Shown piece after piece: positions 31,770 to 38,168 of a stretch of DNA of 42,170 bases (within the stretch, counting starts at the first letter, position 1; every line of letters begins with the position of its first letter). The translations under genes and the position numbers were made by a program. The stretch is from Candidatus Limiplasma stercoravium (lineage in GTDB: Bacteria; Bacillota; Clostridia; Christensenellales; Aristaeellaceae): contig DVME01000129.1 in NCBI GenBank assembly GCA_018715175.1, positions 1-42,170 on the forward strand, given 5' to 3'. The notes under the pieces are model-generated. The model was not told where the DNA came from. It saw only the letters and a list, made by a program, of their open reading frames with translations, and did not search any database.

Positions 31770-32628
31770 CGGGGCGGTTGAGATAGACGCTGTGGGCGTT
31801 CCATATCTCCTCCAACTGGCGAAAGTGCTCCGCCAGCTCGTCATGCCGCCGCAGGCCCACGCTGACCACCAGCGCGTTGATGACCGACATCGGCGCGGCC
31901 AGGCTGTCCACAAAGCTGGCCATGTTGGTATCGGCGCACAGGCACACGTCCGACACCTCCCGCAGCGGCGACATGTCGCCGTCGGTCAGGCCCACCACCT
32001 GCGCGCCCCGCCCCCGGGCAAAGCGCATGCATTCCAGCGTGCGCGCCGAGTAGCGCGGAAAGCTGATGCCCACCAGCACGTCTCTGCGGCCAATGCGGGC
32101 GATTTCCTCAAAGACGTCGCCGGTGGTGTTGTGTACCAAGAGCACGTCGGAGAGGATTTGATGCAGGTAGTGGTACATGAACTGCGCCAGGGGCGCGGCG
32201 GAACGCAGGCCCATCAGGTACACCCGCCGGGCCGACAAAAGCCTTTGCGCCGCCTCCTCGAAATCCTGCTGGCTGATGCCTTCCATGGTCTTGCGGATGT
32301 TTCGGGCGTCGTTTTTGAGCACGGCGGCCAGCACGTCGCTTTGCTCCAGGCCCTGGGTCAGTTCAAAGCGCTGCTCGCTGGTCAGGCGTTGGCGCACCAC
32401 GCTGGCCAGCGCCTCGCGCAATTCGGGGTAGCCCTCGTAGCCCATGGCCATGGCAAAGCGCACCACCGTGCTTTCGCTCACGCCGCAGGCGCGGCCCAGG
32501 GCCACGGCGGTCATATAAACCGCCTTGTCGTAGTGGCTGGCAATGTATTGCGCAATGCGCCGGTGGCTCTTGCTCAAGGGCTTTGAGCCCAGCTTGATGC
32601 GCTCGATGAGCTCCTGGGAATCCTGCAC
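31762..32628 (-). CDS. RpiR/MurR-family transcriptional regulator
   Basis: A 288-residue protein. The N-terminal helix-turn-helix 6 domain contains ALGRACGVSESTVVRFAMAM, and from about residue 115 a SIS domain (VYLMGLRSAAPLAQF, VLVGISFPRYSARTLE) would bind a phosphosugar. GTG at 32628 is preceded by AAGGAAGG at seven bases; the frame extends upstream but runs into surE coding sequence. The target is unknown. No sugar gene is directly beside it, so it may control this operon or a distant one. Confidence 0.92.
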   Translation of the reverse strand: MQDSQELIERIKLGSKPLSKSHRRIAQYIASHYDKAVYMTAVALGRACGVSESTVVRFAMAMGYEGYPELREALASVVRQRLTSEQRFELTQGLEQSDVLAAVLKNDARNIRKTMEGISQQDFEEAAQRLLSARRVYLMGLRSAAPLAQFMYHYLHQILSDVLLVHNTTGDVFEEIARIGRRDVLVGISFPRYSARTLECMRFARGRGAQVVGLTDGDMSPLREVSDVCLCADTNMASFVDSLAAPMSVINALVVSVGLRRHDELAEHFRQLEEIWNAHSVYLNRPDA

Positions 32629-32651
32629 GCAAGCGCCTTCCTTCCAAGCGG

Positions 32652-33401
32652 TCACAGTCCCAGCGCGGCAAAGCGCTCCGCGCTCAGGCTTTCGGGGTTG
32701 CCGATGAGGGTTGCGGTCACGTGTCCGCGTTGCAGGTAGTCCATGTCGCTGCCCGGCTGCGGCTCCTCGGTGCGCGAGCCGCTCAACAGCCAAAAGTACA
32801 TGCCCGCGCGGGGCGCCTGGCGGCGCTCGTAACCGTCCACAAAGTTGCCCGTATCCAGCGGCGCGTATACCAGGGGCTTGAGGTCTTGGGGCGCGACGCA
32901 GGGCGCGTTGAGGTTGAGCACCTGCAGGGGCGGGGGATTGCTGCGGGCGTAGCGCTCGGCCCAATCCAGGGTCAGACGGGCCAGGTTGTCGATCATCTCG
33001 GGCGTGCCCTGATGATGCAAAGACGTCGCCACGGAGGGCAGACGGTTGATGGCGCCTTCCATGGCCGCGCCCACGGTACCGCTGTAATGCACGGCCATGC
33101 CCGCGTTGTAGCCGTCGTTGATGCCGGAAATCAGCAGATCCACCGGCCGATCCACCAGGTTCAATAGGCCCAGGCGCACGCAGTCCACGGGCGAGCCGCT
33201 GACCGCAAAGGCGCGAGCGCCGGGCAGGTCGCGCTCCTCAACGAAAAGCGGTTCGGTCAGGGTAATGCGATGGCTGGCCGCGCTTTGCTGTTTCGCCGGG
33301 GCGCAGACGGTCGCCTGATGCCCGCGGGCAAGGGTTTCGCGCACCAGGGCGCGCAGGCCCGGGGCGTCGATGCCGTCGTCATTGACCAAGAATAAATGCA
33401 T
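32652..33401 (-). CDS. surE: 5'/3'-nucleotidase SurE
   Basis: A 249-residue phosphatase that removes phosphate from nucleoside monophosphates. The metal site is NDDG at 7-10 with Ser40 and Asn95 in SGINDGYN, followed by SGTVGAAMEG. Length and motifs are as usual for SurE. It lies 12 bases downstream of the YvlD-like gene and 23 bases before the RpiR gene. Together with the uridine kinase at the end of the operon it suggests a nucleotide-salvage theme. Confidence 0.95.
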   Translation of the reverse strand: MHLFLVNDDGIDAPGLRALVRETLARGHQATVCAPAKQQSAASHRITLTEPLFVEERDLPGARAFAVSGSPVDCVRLGLLNLVDRPVDLLISGINDGYNAGMAVHYSGTVGAAMEGAINRLPSVATSLHHQGTPEMIDNLARLTLDWAERYARSNPPPLQVLNLNAPCVAPQDLKPLVYAPLDTGNFVDGYERRQAPRAGMYFWLLSGSRTEEPQPGSDMDYLQRGHVTATLIGNPESLSAERFAALGL

Positions 33402-33413
33402 GTTCTTCCTCCG

Positions 33414-33767
33414 CTACCGGCGTCGAAATCCGCCGCTCATCCCGTCGACCAGGGATCTTGCCACATTGATGACCAGCGCCACCGCCAGCGCCCACCAGAA
33501 ATTCTCAAACCGCACGCTGTTTTCCACCAGGCCGGCGGCCGTCCACACCAACCAGGCGTCGACCGCCACGTTGATGAGGCCCAGGGTGCAGAAGTTGAGC
33601 ACCGACAGAATCAGCCGCGCCACGGGCCGCAGCACGGTGTACACCGCCGCCAGAATCACCCCCACCATGAGGGCGCCCTGCATTTCCACCAGCTCCACGC
33701 CGTCCAGAAACGCGCTGCAGGCGGGAACCGCCGCCACCGTCAACAAAAAGCGTAAAATTGCCGCCAT
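33414..33767 (-). CDS. YvlD/phage-holin-IV-like small membrane protein
   Basis: A 117-residue protein with about four hydrophobic segments. The order is an N-terminal helix, EMQGALMVGVILAAVYTVLRPVARLILSVLN, CTLGLINVAVDAWLVWTAAGLV and a last helix near ALAVALVINVARSLV. The pattern matches the DUF360 (YvlD) family. YvlD relatives take part in envelope-stress responses; the role here is unknown. ATG at 33767 has GGAGG six bases upstream. It is the first gene of the surE operon, but I do not see a clear promoter in front of it. Confidence 0.8.
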   Translation of the reverse strand: MAAILRFLLTVAAVPACSAFLDGVELVEMQGALMVGVILAAVYTVLRPVARLILSVLNFCTLGLINVAVDAWLVWTAAGLVENSVRFENFWWALAVALVINVARSLVDGMSGGFRRR

Positions 33768-33901
33768 CCCACGCCTCCCCATGGAAAGGAACGCCCCGAC
33801 GCATATCCACCCAAAGCCGGGGCGACCCTAAAAGGAACCCGGCGCCCCGGGCGGCATAGCATGAAGCGAACGGCCGCGCCGCCGGGGGAAAGGATGAGAT
33901 C

Positions 33902-34105
33902 ATGCGCATCAAGAGCAAGTACTTCAAGGACGCCCAGAGCCTGGAAAGCGCGTTCGACGCCTGCGCGCCCGACCGCGTCAGCGTGTGCCTGCGCCTCAGC
34001 CGCCGCGCCTACGACCAAGCCCTGCGCGAATCCGCGCGCCTGGGCATGACCAGCGGCGAATACATCGACGCCCTGCTGCTGGGCCGCAGCCAAAGGCCGC
34101 ATTAG
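33902..34105 (+). CDS. small protein with ribbon-helix-helix-like fold
   Basis: A 67-residue protein. The core reads as a short strand (RVSVCLRLS), a first helix (RRAYDQALRESARLG) and a second helix (TSGEYIDALLLG), the order and spacing of ribbon-helix-helix (CopG/Arc) DNA-binding proteins. AAAGGA lies before the ATG. It is alone on the plus strand between two minus-strand operons, and its stop codon overlaps the stop of the opposing gene by three bases (TTAG). It has no antitoxin-style toxin partner beside it. It could be a transcription factor for one of the flanking operons. Confidence 0.7.
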   Translation: MRIKSKYFKDAQSLESAFDACAPDRVSVCLRLSRRAYDQALRESARLGMTSGEYIDALLLGRSQRPH

Positions 34106-34473
34106 CGCCGCCGGTAGCCCACCGCCACCGCGAGCAGGTACGCGGCAAAGGCGCATTCCGCCAACACCGTCTGCCCGCCCGCGGCGGCCAGCGGCGACGC
34201 AGGCAGGCGCCCGGCGGCCATCAGCGCCTGATAGCCCACCAGCAGCCCCAAAAGCGCCGCTCCCGCGACGAGCCAGCCGTTGAGCCCGTTGGTACGCGCG
34301 CCAACGCCGGCCGCAGGCAGCACAACGGCCAGACCCAGGCCCAGCAGCGCGCCCTTGAGCGCAAAGGCGGCAAAAGCGCCCAGCCGCAAACCGTCCACCC
34401 AGCCCCACGCCGCCAATAGCGCCAGGCATGCAAGGGACGGGCACAGCGCCGCCGTCAGCCTTCTGAGCAGCAC
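34102..34473 (-). CDS. small membrane protein, function unknown
   Basis: A 123-residue hydrophobic protein with about four membrane segments (LAALCPSLACLALLAAWGW, FALKGALLGLGLAVVLPAA, a middle pair, and TVLAECAFAAYLLAVAVGY at the end) and a basic tail YRRR. I do not recognise the family. GTG at 34473 has AGGAGG seven bases upstream, inside the trmD coding region, giving a 19-base overlap with trmD. It is the last gene of the ffh-trmD operon. Confidence 0.65.
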   Translation of the reverse strand: MLLRRLTAALCPSLACLALLAAWGWVDGLRLGAFAAFALKGALLGLGLAVVLPAAGVGARTNGLNGWLVAGAALLGLLVGYQALMAAGRLPASPLAAAGGQTVLAECAFAAYLLAVAVGYRRR

Positions 34474-35207
34474 GAGCCTTCCTCCTTTGCCTTGTCCAAA
34501 GCGCTTTGCCGTTCCTGCTCGGTCATGGGCGCGCCGGCGAACAAATCCGGCCGCACGCGCAGCGTACACAAAAGCGACTGTTCCCGGCGCCAACGGCGAA
34601 TCCGCGCATGATCGCCCGACAGCAGCACCTCCGGCGCTTCCAGGCCCTCAAACACGCGGGGCCGCGTGTACTGCGGGTATTCCAAAAGCCCGTCGGTAAA
34701 GCTTTCCTCCACGGTGCTTTCGCCGCTGCCCAGCACCCCGGGCACGTAGCGCGCCACCGCGTCGGTCAGGGCCATGGCCGCCAGTTCGCCCCCGGTGAGC
34801 ACAAAGTCGCCCAGGGAAAGCTCCTCGTCCACCACCAGATCCACCGCGCGCTGGTCCACGCCTTCGTAATGGCCGCACAGCAGCACCAGCCCGTCCTGCT
34901 GGGACAGCTGGCGCACCTTGGCTTGCGTCAGGGGTTTCCCGCGCGGGCTGAGGTACACGCACGGGCCAGAAAACCCGCGCGCGCGCATATCGCGCACCGC
35001 GTCCACGATGGGCTGGGCGGTCATGACCATGCCTGCGCCGCCGCCGAAGGGATAGTCGTCGGTGTTTTTGTGCTTGCGGTCGCTGTAAGGGCGGATGTCC
35101 GCCACCGTCACGTCCAAAAGCCCTTCCCGGCGCGCCCGGCCGATGATGCTGGCTTGCAAAAAGCCCTCAAACATCTCCGGAAACAGGCTAAGAATGGCGA
35201 TCTTCAT
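34455..35207 (-). CDS. trmD: tRNA (guanine37-N1)-methyltransferase
   Basis: A 250-residue SPOUT-fold enzyme that methylates G37 of tRNAs and prevents frameshifting. MKIAILSLFPEMFEGFL opens the protein. GHYEGVDQR and SLGDFVLTGGELAAM form the knot that binds S-adenosylmethionine. ATG at 35207 overlaps the end of rimM by 20 bases. The C-terminus ends SCCSEG, a cysteine pair not usual for TrmD, and overlaps the next gene. Confidence 0.96.
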   Translation of the reverse strand: MKIAILSLFPEMFEGFLQASIIGRARREGLLDVTVADIRPYSDRKHKNTDDYPFGGGAGMVMTAQPIVDAVRDMRARGFSGPCVYLSPRGKPLTQAKVRQLSQQDGLVLLCGHYEGVDQRAVDLVVDEELSLGDFVLTGGELAAMALTDAVARYVPGVLGSGESTVEESFTDGLLEYPQYTRPRVFEGLEAPEVLLSGDHARIRRWRREQSLLCTLRVRPDLFAGAPMTEQERQSALDKAKEEGSCCSEG

Positions 35208-35715
35208 AGACCGAAACCTCGTCCAGCCGGCTTTCATCCACCAGCACGCGCCCGTTTTGAGCGTCCATTTCCAGGATCACGTGGCCCACGGCCGGCACCA
35301 TCAGCCTTCCGCGCGGCGTATCAAACACCAGCACGTCCACCCCGCCGGGGGTGAGCACCTCGCACACCGTGCCCAGGGGACGCCCCTGCGTGTCCACGGC
35401 CTGCGCTCCCAAAAGCTCGGCGATGAACACCTCGCCCTCGCCCAGGGGCCGCGCGTGCGCGCGATCCACATAAAGCTTTTGCCCGCGCAGGCGCTCGGCG
35501 GCGTTGCGGTCGCACACGCCTTGAAGCGCCAAGACGACCTCCTGTCCCTGAACGCGCGCGCCCGTCACCCGCACGGGCGTATGCTGAGGGCCCAGATACA
35601 GCGTTTCCAGCCGTGCAAACTGCTGCGGATCCTGCGTGTAGTGGCGCACCTTGACCTCGCCGCGGATTCCCTGCGGGCGCACGATCTCGCCCAGGAGCAA
35701 AAACGCTTGCCTCAC
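35188..35715 (-). CDS. rimM: 16S rRNA processing protein RimM
   Basis: A 175-residue two-domain beta-barrel protein that helps mature the 30S head and binds S19. LGEIVRPQGIRGEVKV is the N-terminal hallmark, and the C-terminal PRC-barrel has LLGAQAVDTQGRPLG and VDVLVFDTPRGRLMVPA. The start is GTG at 35715 with a GGAG site eight bases upstream; longer readings run back into the intergenic hairpin. It sits in the standard order between khpA and trmD. Confidence 0.94.
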   Translation of the reverse strand: MRQAFLLLGEIVRPQGIRGEVKVRHYTQDPQQFARLETLYLGPQHTPVRVTGARVQGQEVVLALQGVCDRNAAERLRGQKLYVDRAHARPLGEGEVFIAELLGAQAVDTQGRPLGTVCEVLTPGGVDVLVFDTPRGRLMVPAVGHVILEMDAQNGRVLVDESRLDEVSVYEDRHS

Positions 35716-35735
35716 CCTATCGGCTCCTTCAAGCA

Positions 35736-35787
35736 AACGCCTATGGGCGCAGCAGGGCCATGCCGCCATGCCGCGCCCATGAGCGTT
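35736..35787 (-). promoter_or_regulatory. large hairpin between khpA and rimM
   Basis: Arms at 35736-35749 and 35774-35787 pair over 12 of 14 positions with a 24-base loop. The stem includes part of the khpA stop codon. No T-run follows on the minus strand. It may set the level of rimM-trmD relative to the upstream genes by attenuation, RNA processing or decay. Confidence 0.5.
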
Positions 35788-36013
35788 ATTGGATTTCCAC
35801 GAATACGGGCTTTTGGTCCTTGGCGGTTGCCGCGCGCACCACGGCGCGCAGCGCCTTGGCGATGCGCCCCTGCTTGCCGATGACCTTGCCCATATCCTCG
35901 GGCGCGACATGCAGTTCCAAAATGGTCGCCTCCGGCCCGACGGTTTCCCGCACGGTCACGGCGTCCTTGTTGTCCACCAGCGACCGGGCGATGTACTCCA
36001 CCAGTTCCTTCAT
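35786..36013 (-). CDS. khpA: KH-domain RNA-binding protein KhpA
   Basis: A 75-residue KH protein (YlqC/KhpA) with the GKVIGKQGRIAKALR loop at about 42-56 that binds single-stranded RNA. KhpA pairs with KhpB in Gram-positive bacteria and influences cell division and small-RNA function. The ATG lies four bases after the rpsP stop, so the two are co-translated. Length and position are as expected. Confidence 0.95.
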   Translation of the reverse strand: MKELVEYIARSLVDNKDAVTVRETVGPEATILELHVAPEDMGKVIGKQGRIAKALRAVVRAATAKDQKPVFVEIQ

Positions 36014-36017
36014 GCCC

Positions 36018-36266
36018 TCAGCCCTCGATCACGCCGCTCTTTTTAAGCAGGGCGCGGACGCTGTCGGTGGGCTGGGCGCCGTTTTGCATCCATTTTTTAA
36101 CGCTCTCGGCATCGACTTTGAGGGTGTAAGGCTCGGTCATGGGATCGTAATAGCCGATCTCCTCGATGAAGCGGCCGTCGCGGGGGCAGCGCTCGTCGGC
36201 GACGACCATGCGGTAAAAGGGCTTTTTCTTCATACCCATTCTCTTGAGGCGAATTTTGACAGCCAT
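36018..36266 (-). CDS. rpsP: 30S ribosomal protein S16
   Basis: An 82-residue protein starting [20 protein letters not shown], the S16 signature, with [12 protein letters not shown] in the middle. It is part of the 30S body. AGGAGG lies eight bases before the ATG. A 6-base dyad (36300-36318) lies in the 63-base gap after ffh and may be a weak attenuator. Confidence 0.98.
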   Translation of the reverse strand: MAVKIRLKRMGMKKKPFYRMVVADERCPRDGRFIEEIGYYDPMTEPYTLKVDAESVKKWMQNGAQPTDSVRALLKKSGVIEG

Positions 36267-36329
36267 GTTGGTTTCCTCCTAAATGCATACTCTATCTGAA
36301 ATCACCGGGTGCGTGATTGTCAGCGGGGG

Positions 36330-37655
36330 TCAAAACGGCAGGCGCATGCGCCCTTTTTTCCCGGGGCGGCCGGACATCATTTTTTTCATCATGTCGCGGG
36401 CCTGGTCAAACTGGCGGATGAGGGCGTTGACGTCCTGCACGGTGGTGCCGCTGCCCGCGGCGATGCGCTTGCGGCGGCTGGCGTTGAGAATGCCGGGGTT
36501 GCGCCGTTCGCGGGGGGTCATGCTGCGAATGATGGCCTCGGGCTTTTTGAGGGCGTCGTCGTCGATTTGCACATTGGAAAGCTTGTTGCCCACGCCCGGC
36601 AGCATGCTGAGCATGCTTTGCAGGCCGCCCATTTTTTTCATTTGCTGCATCTGCGCCAAAAAGTCGTCCAAGGTCAGCTGATCCTTGGCGCCGCGGCGGG
36701 CGAAGCTGTCGGCCTCCTTTTCGTCGAAGGCTTCCTGCGCCTTTTCGATGAGGGTCATCACATCGCCCATGCCCAGGATGCGGCTGGCCATGCGGTCGGG
36801 GTGAAAGGGCTCGATATCACTGAGCTTTTCGCCGGTGCCGGAGAACTTGATGGGCTTGCCCACCACGGCGCGAATGCTCAGCGCCGCGCCGCCGCGGGCG
36901 TCGCCGTCGAGCTTGGTGAGGATCACGCCGTCGACGCCCAGCTCCGAGTCGAAGGTTTTGGCCACGTTCACGGCGTCCTGGCCGGTCATGGCGTCTACGA
37001 CGAAGAGGATTTCCTGCGGCCGGATTTCTTGCTTGAGGCGGCGCAGCTCGTCCATGAGGGCCTGGTCGATGTGGAGGCGGCCGGCGGTATCGATGATGAG
37101 CACGTCGCGGCCGTGATCGCGCGCGTAGTCCACGGCCTCGCGCGCGGTTTTCACCGGGTCTTGGGCGCCGTGCTCGTACACCGGCACATGCACCTGTTCG
37201 CCCACGACCTGCAATTGCTTGATGGCGGCGGGGCGGTAGATATCGCAGGCCGCCAACAGGGGCTTTTTGCCGGTCTTTTGCAGGTAGTTGGCCAGCTTTG
37301 CGGCCATGGTGGTCTTGCCGGCGCCCTGCAAGCCGCACAGCATATAGATGGTGGGCACGCTGGACGACCAGGTGAGGCGCGCGTTTTGCGTGCCCATGAG
37401 GGCGGTCATTTCCTCGTTGACGATCTTGAGCACCTGCTGGGCCGGGGAAAGGCTGTCCAACACCTGTTGGCCCACGCAGCGCTCGGTGACCTTTTTGCAA
37501 AAGTCCTTGACGACCAGGTAGTTGACGTCCGCCTCCAAAAGCGCCATGCGCACCTCGCGCATGCCCTCGCGCACGGCCTGCTCGGTCAGCTTGCCGCGCG
37601 AGGTCAGCCGGCTGAGCGCGCCGGTGAGCTTTTGGCTCAGTCCTTCAAAGGCCAT
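36330..37655 (-). CDS. ffh: signal recognition particle protein Ffh
   Basis: A 441-residue GTPase that binds signal sequences and SRP RNA. The NG domain has GLQGAGKTT (108-116), DTAGRLH and TKLDGDARGG. The Met-rich M domain includes QMQQMKKMGGLQSMLSMLPG and a MTPRERRNPGILNASRRKRI block that binds the RNA. The C-terminus ends MMSGRPGKKGRMRLPF. It overlaps ylxM by 11 bases. Confidence 0.98.
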   Translation of the reverse strand: MAFEGLSQKLTGALSRLTSRGKLTEQAVREGMREVRMALLEADVNYLVVKDFCKKVTERCVGQQVLDSLSPAQQVLKIVNEEMTALMGTQNARLTWSSSVPTIYMLCGLQGAGKTTMAAKLANYLQKTGKKPLLAACDIYRPAAIKQLQVVGEQVHVPVYEHGAQDPVKTAREAVDYARDHGRDVLIIDTAGRLHIDQALMDELRRLKQEIRPQEILFVVDAMTGQDAVNVAKTFDSELGVDGVILTKLDGDARGGAALSIRAVVGKPIKFSGTGEKLSDIEPFHPDRMASRILGMGDVMTLIEKAQEAFDEKEADSFARRGAKDQLTLDDFLAQMQQMKKMGGLQSMLSMLPGVGNKLSNVQIDDDALKKPEAIIRSMTPRERRNPGILNASRRKRIAAGSGTTVQDVNALIRQFDQARDMMKKMMSGRPGKKGRMRLPF

Positions 37656-38016
37656 GTTCGTCCTCCCCTTCTTGCAGCCGAATCACCCGTTCCACCAGCG
37701 CCCGCGCCGCTTCAGCGTCGGCTTCCCGCGCGCCTTGCAGCAGCTCGCAAACCCGTTGCAGCGCCCGCACCGTCCGGCGCTGCCGCTCCAGGCCGCCCAG
37801 CGCCGCCTCGTAGCGGCGCAGCTTTTGCTCGGAGCGCGCGATGAGCTCGTGGACGTTTTGGCGGCTCACGTTCAGCCGCTGGGCGATTTCGCCCAGGGAG
37901 AGATCCTCCTCCAGGCTCAGCCGCAGCGCCAGGCGCTGGCGCTGGGTCAACAGGCCGCCGTAAAAATCGCACAGCATGCCCATTTCCACATTCTTCAGGA
38001 GGGTTTGCGCGTCCAC
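37645..38016 (-). CDS. ylxM: YlxM-family helix-turn-helix protein
   Basis: A 123-residue protein of the UPF0122 family. CDFYGGLLTQRQRLALRLSL and DLSLGEIAQRLNVSRQNVHE give a sigma region-4-like helix-turn-helix. YlxM proteins precede ffh in many Firmicutes and have been linked to the signal recognition particle. The start is GTG at 38016 with AAAGGAG upstream. The stop overlaps the ffh start. Confidence 0.94.
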   Translation of the reverse strand: MDAQTLLKNVEMGMLCDFYGGLLTQRQRLALRLSLEEDLSLGEIAQRLNVSRQNVHELIARSEQKLRRYEAALGGLERQRRTVRALQRVCELLQGAREADAEAARALVERVIRLQEGEDEHGL

Positions 38017-38042
38017 GTGCGGCTCCTTTCGCCATCAAGTGC

Positions 38043-38109
38043 TTTTGCTTGACAGCCTGGACAGCATACCAGATTCGCGCGCATTTGTCAAGGGGTTTTG
38101 CTTGGCAGC
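38043..38109. repeat. direct repeat flanking the ylxM promoter
   Basis: TTTTGCTTGACAGC (38043-38056) and TTTTGCTTGGCAGC (38096-38109) match at 13 of 14 positions, 53 bases apart, on either side of the promoter core. They could be paired operator sites or chance. Confidence 0.45.
38063..38091 (-). promoter_or_regulatory. promoter of the ylxM-ffh-rpsP-khpA-rimM-trmD operon
   Basis: TTGACA (38086-38091), 17-base spacer, TATGCT (38063-38068) on the minus strand, 47 bases before the ylxM start. This is near consensus, as expected for a housekeeping operon. Confidence 0.8.
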
Positions 38110-38110
38110 G

Positions 38111-38140
38111 TTGCAATTTGCCGCGTTTTAACGGTATAAT
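38111..38140 (+). promoter_or_regulatory. promoter of the lipase-like gene
   Basis: TTGCAA (38111-38116), 18-base spacer, consensus TATAAT (38135-38140), 29 bases before the start. It diverges from the ylxM promoter. Confidence 0.6.
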
Positions 38141-38168
38141 GAAACCATCAAGCTTCGGAGGCGAACCC

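Noticed and set aside
27858-31781. Very long open frame on the plus strand (about 1300 codons)
   Set aside because: It runs exactly antisense to the TGS-kinase, exonuclease and flavoprotein genes, which have clear motifs and ribosome-binding sites. Its product is a His/Gln/Arg/Ala-rich sequence without domains, as expected for the reverse of GC-rich coding DNA.
33861-34049. Alternative reading frame in the small ribbon-helix-helix-like gene
   Set aside because: It encodes an Ala/Arg/Thr/Pro-rich string. The frame at 33902 has a ribosome-binding site, secondary-structure pattern and interlocked stop codon.
33902-34473. Toxin-antitoxin pair formed by the small RHH-like gene and the opposing membrane protein
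   Set aside because: The genes are convergent rather than co-transcribed, and the membrane protein belongs to the trmD operon. It is not a recognised toxin.
36300-36318. S16 autoregulatory hairpin before rpsP
   Set aside because: Only a 6-base dyad is present, with no similarity to known r-protein leaders that I can recognise. It is noted under rpsP only.
36309-37844. Long plus-strand open frame over ffh
   Set aside because: It is antisense to a certain ffh gene, has low-complexity His/Val/Gly-rich content and no start signal.
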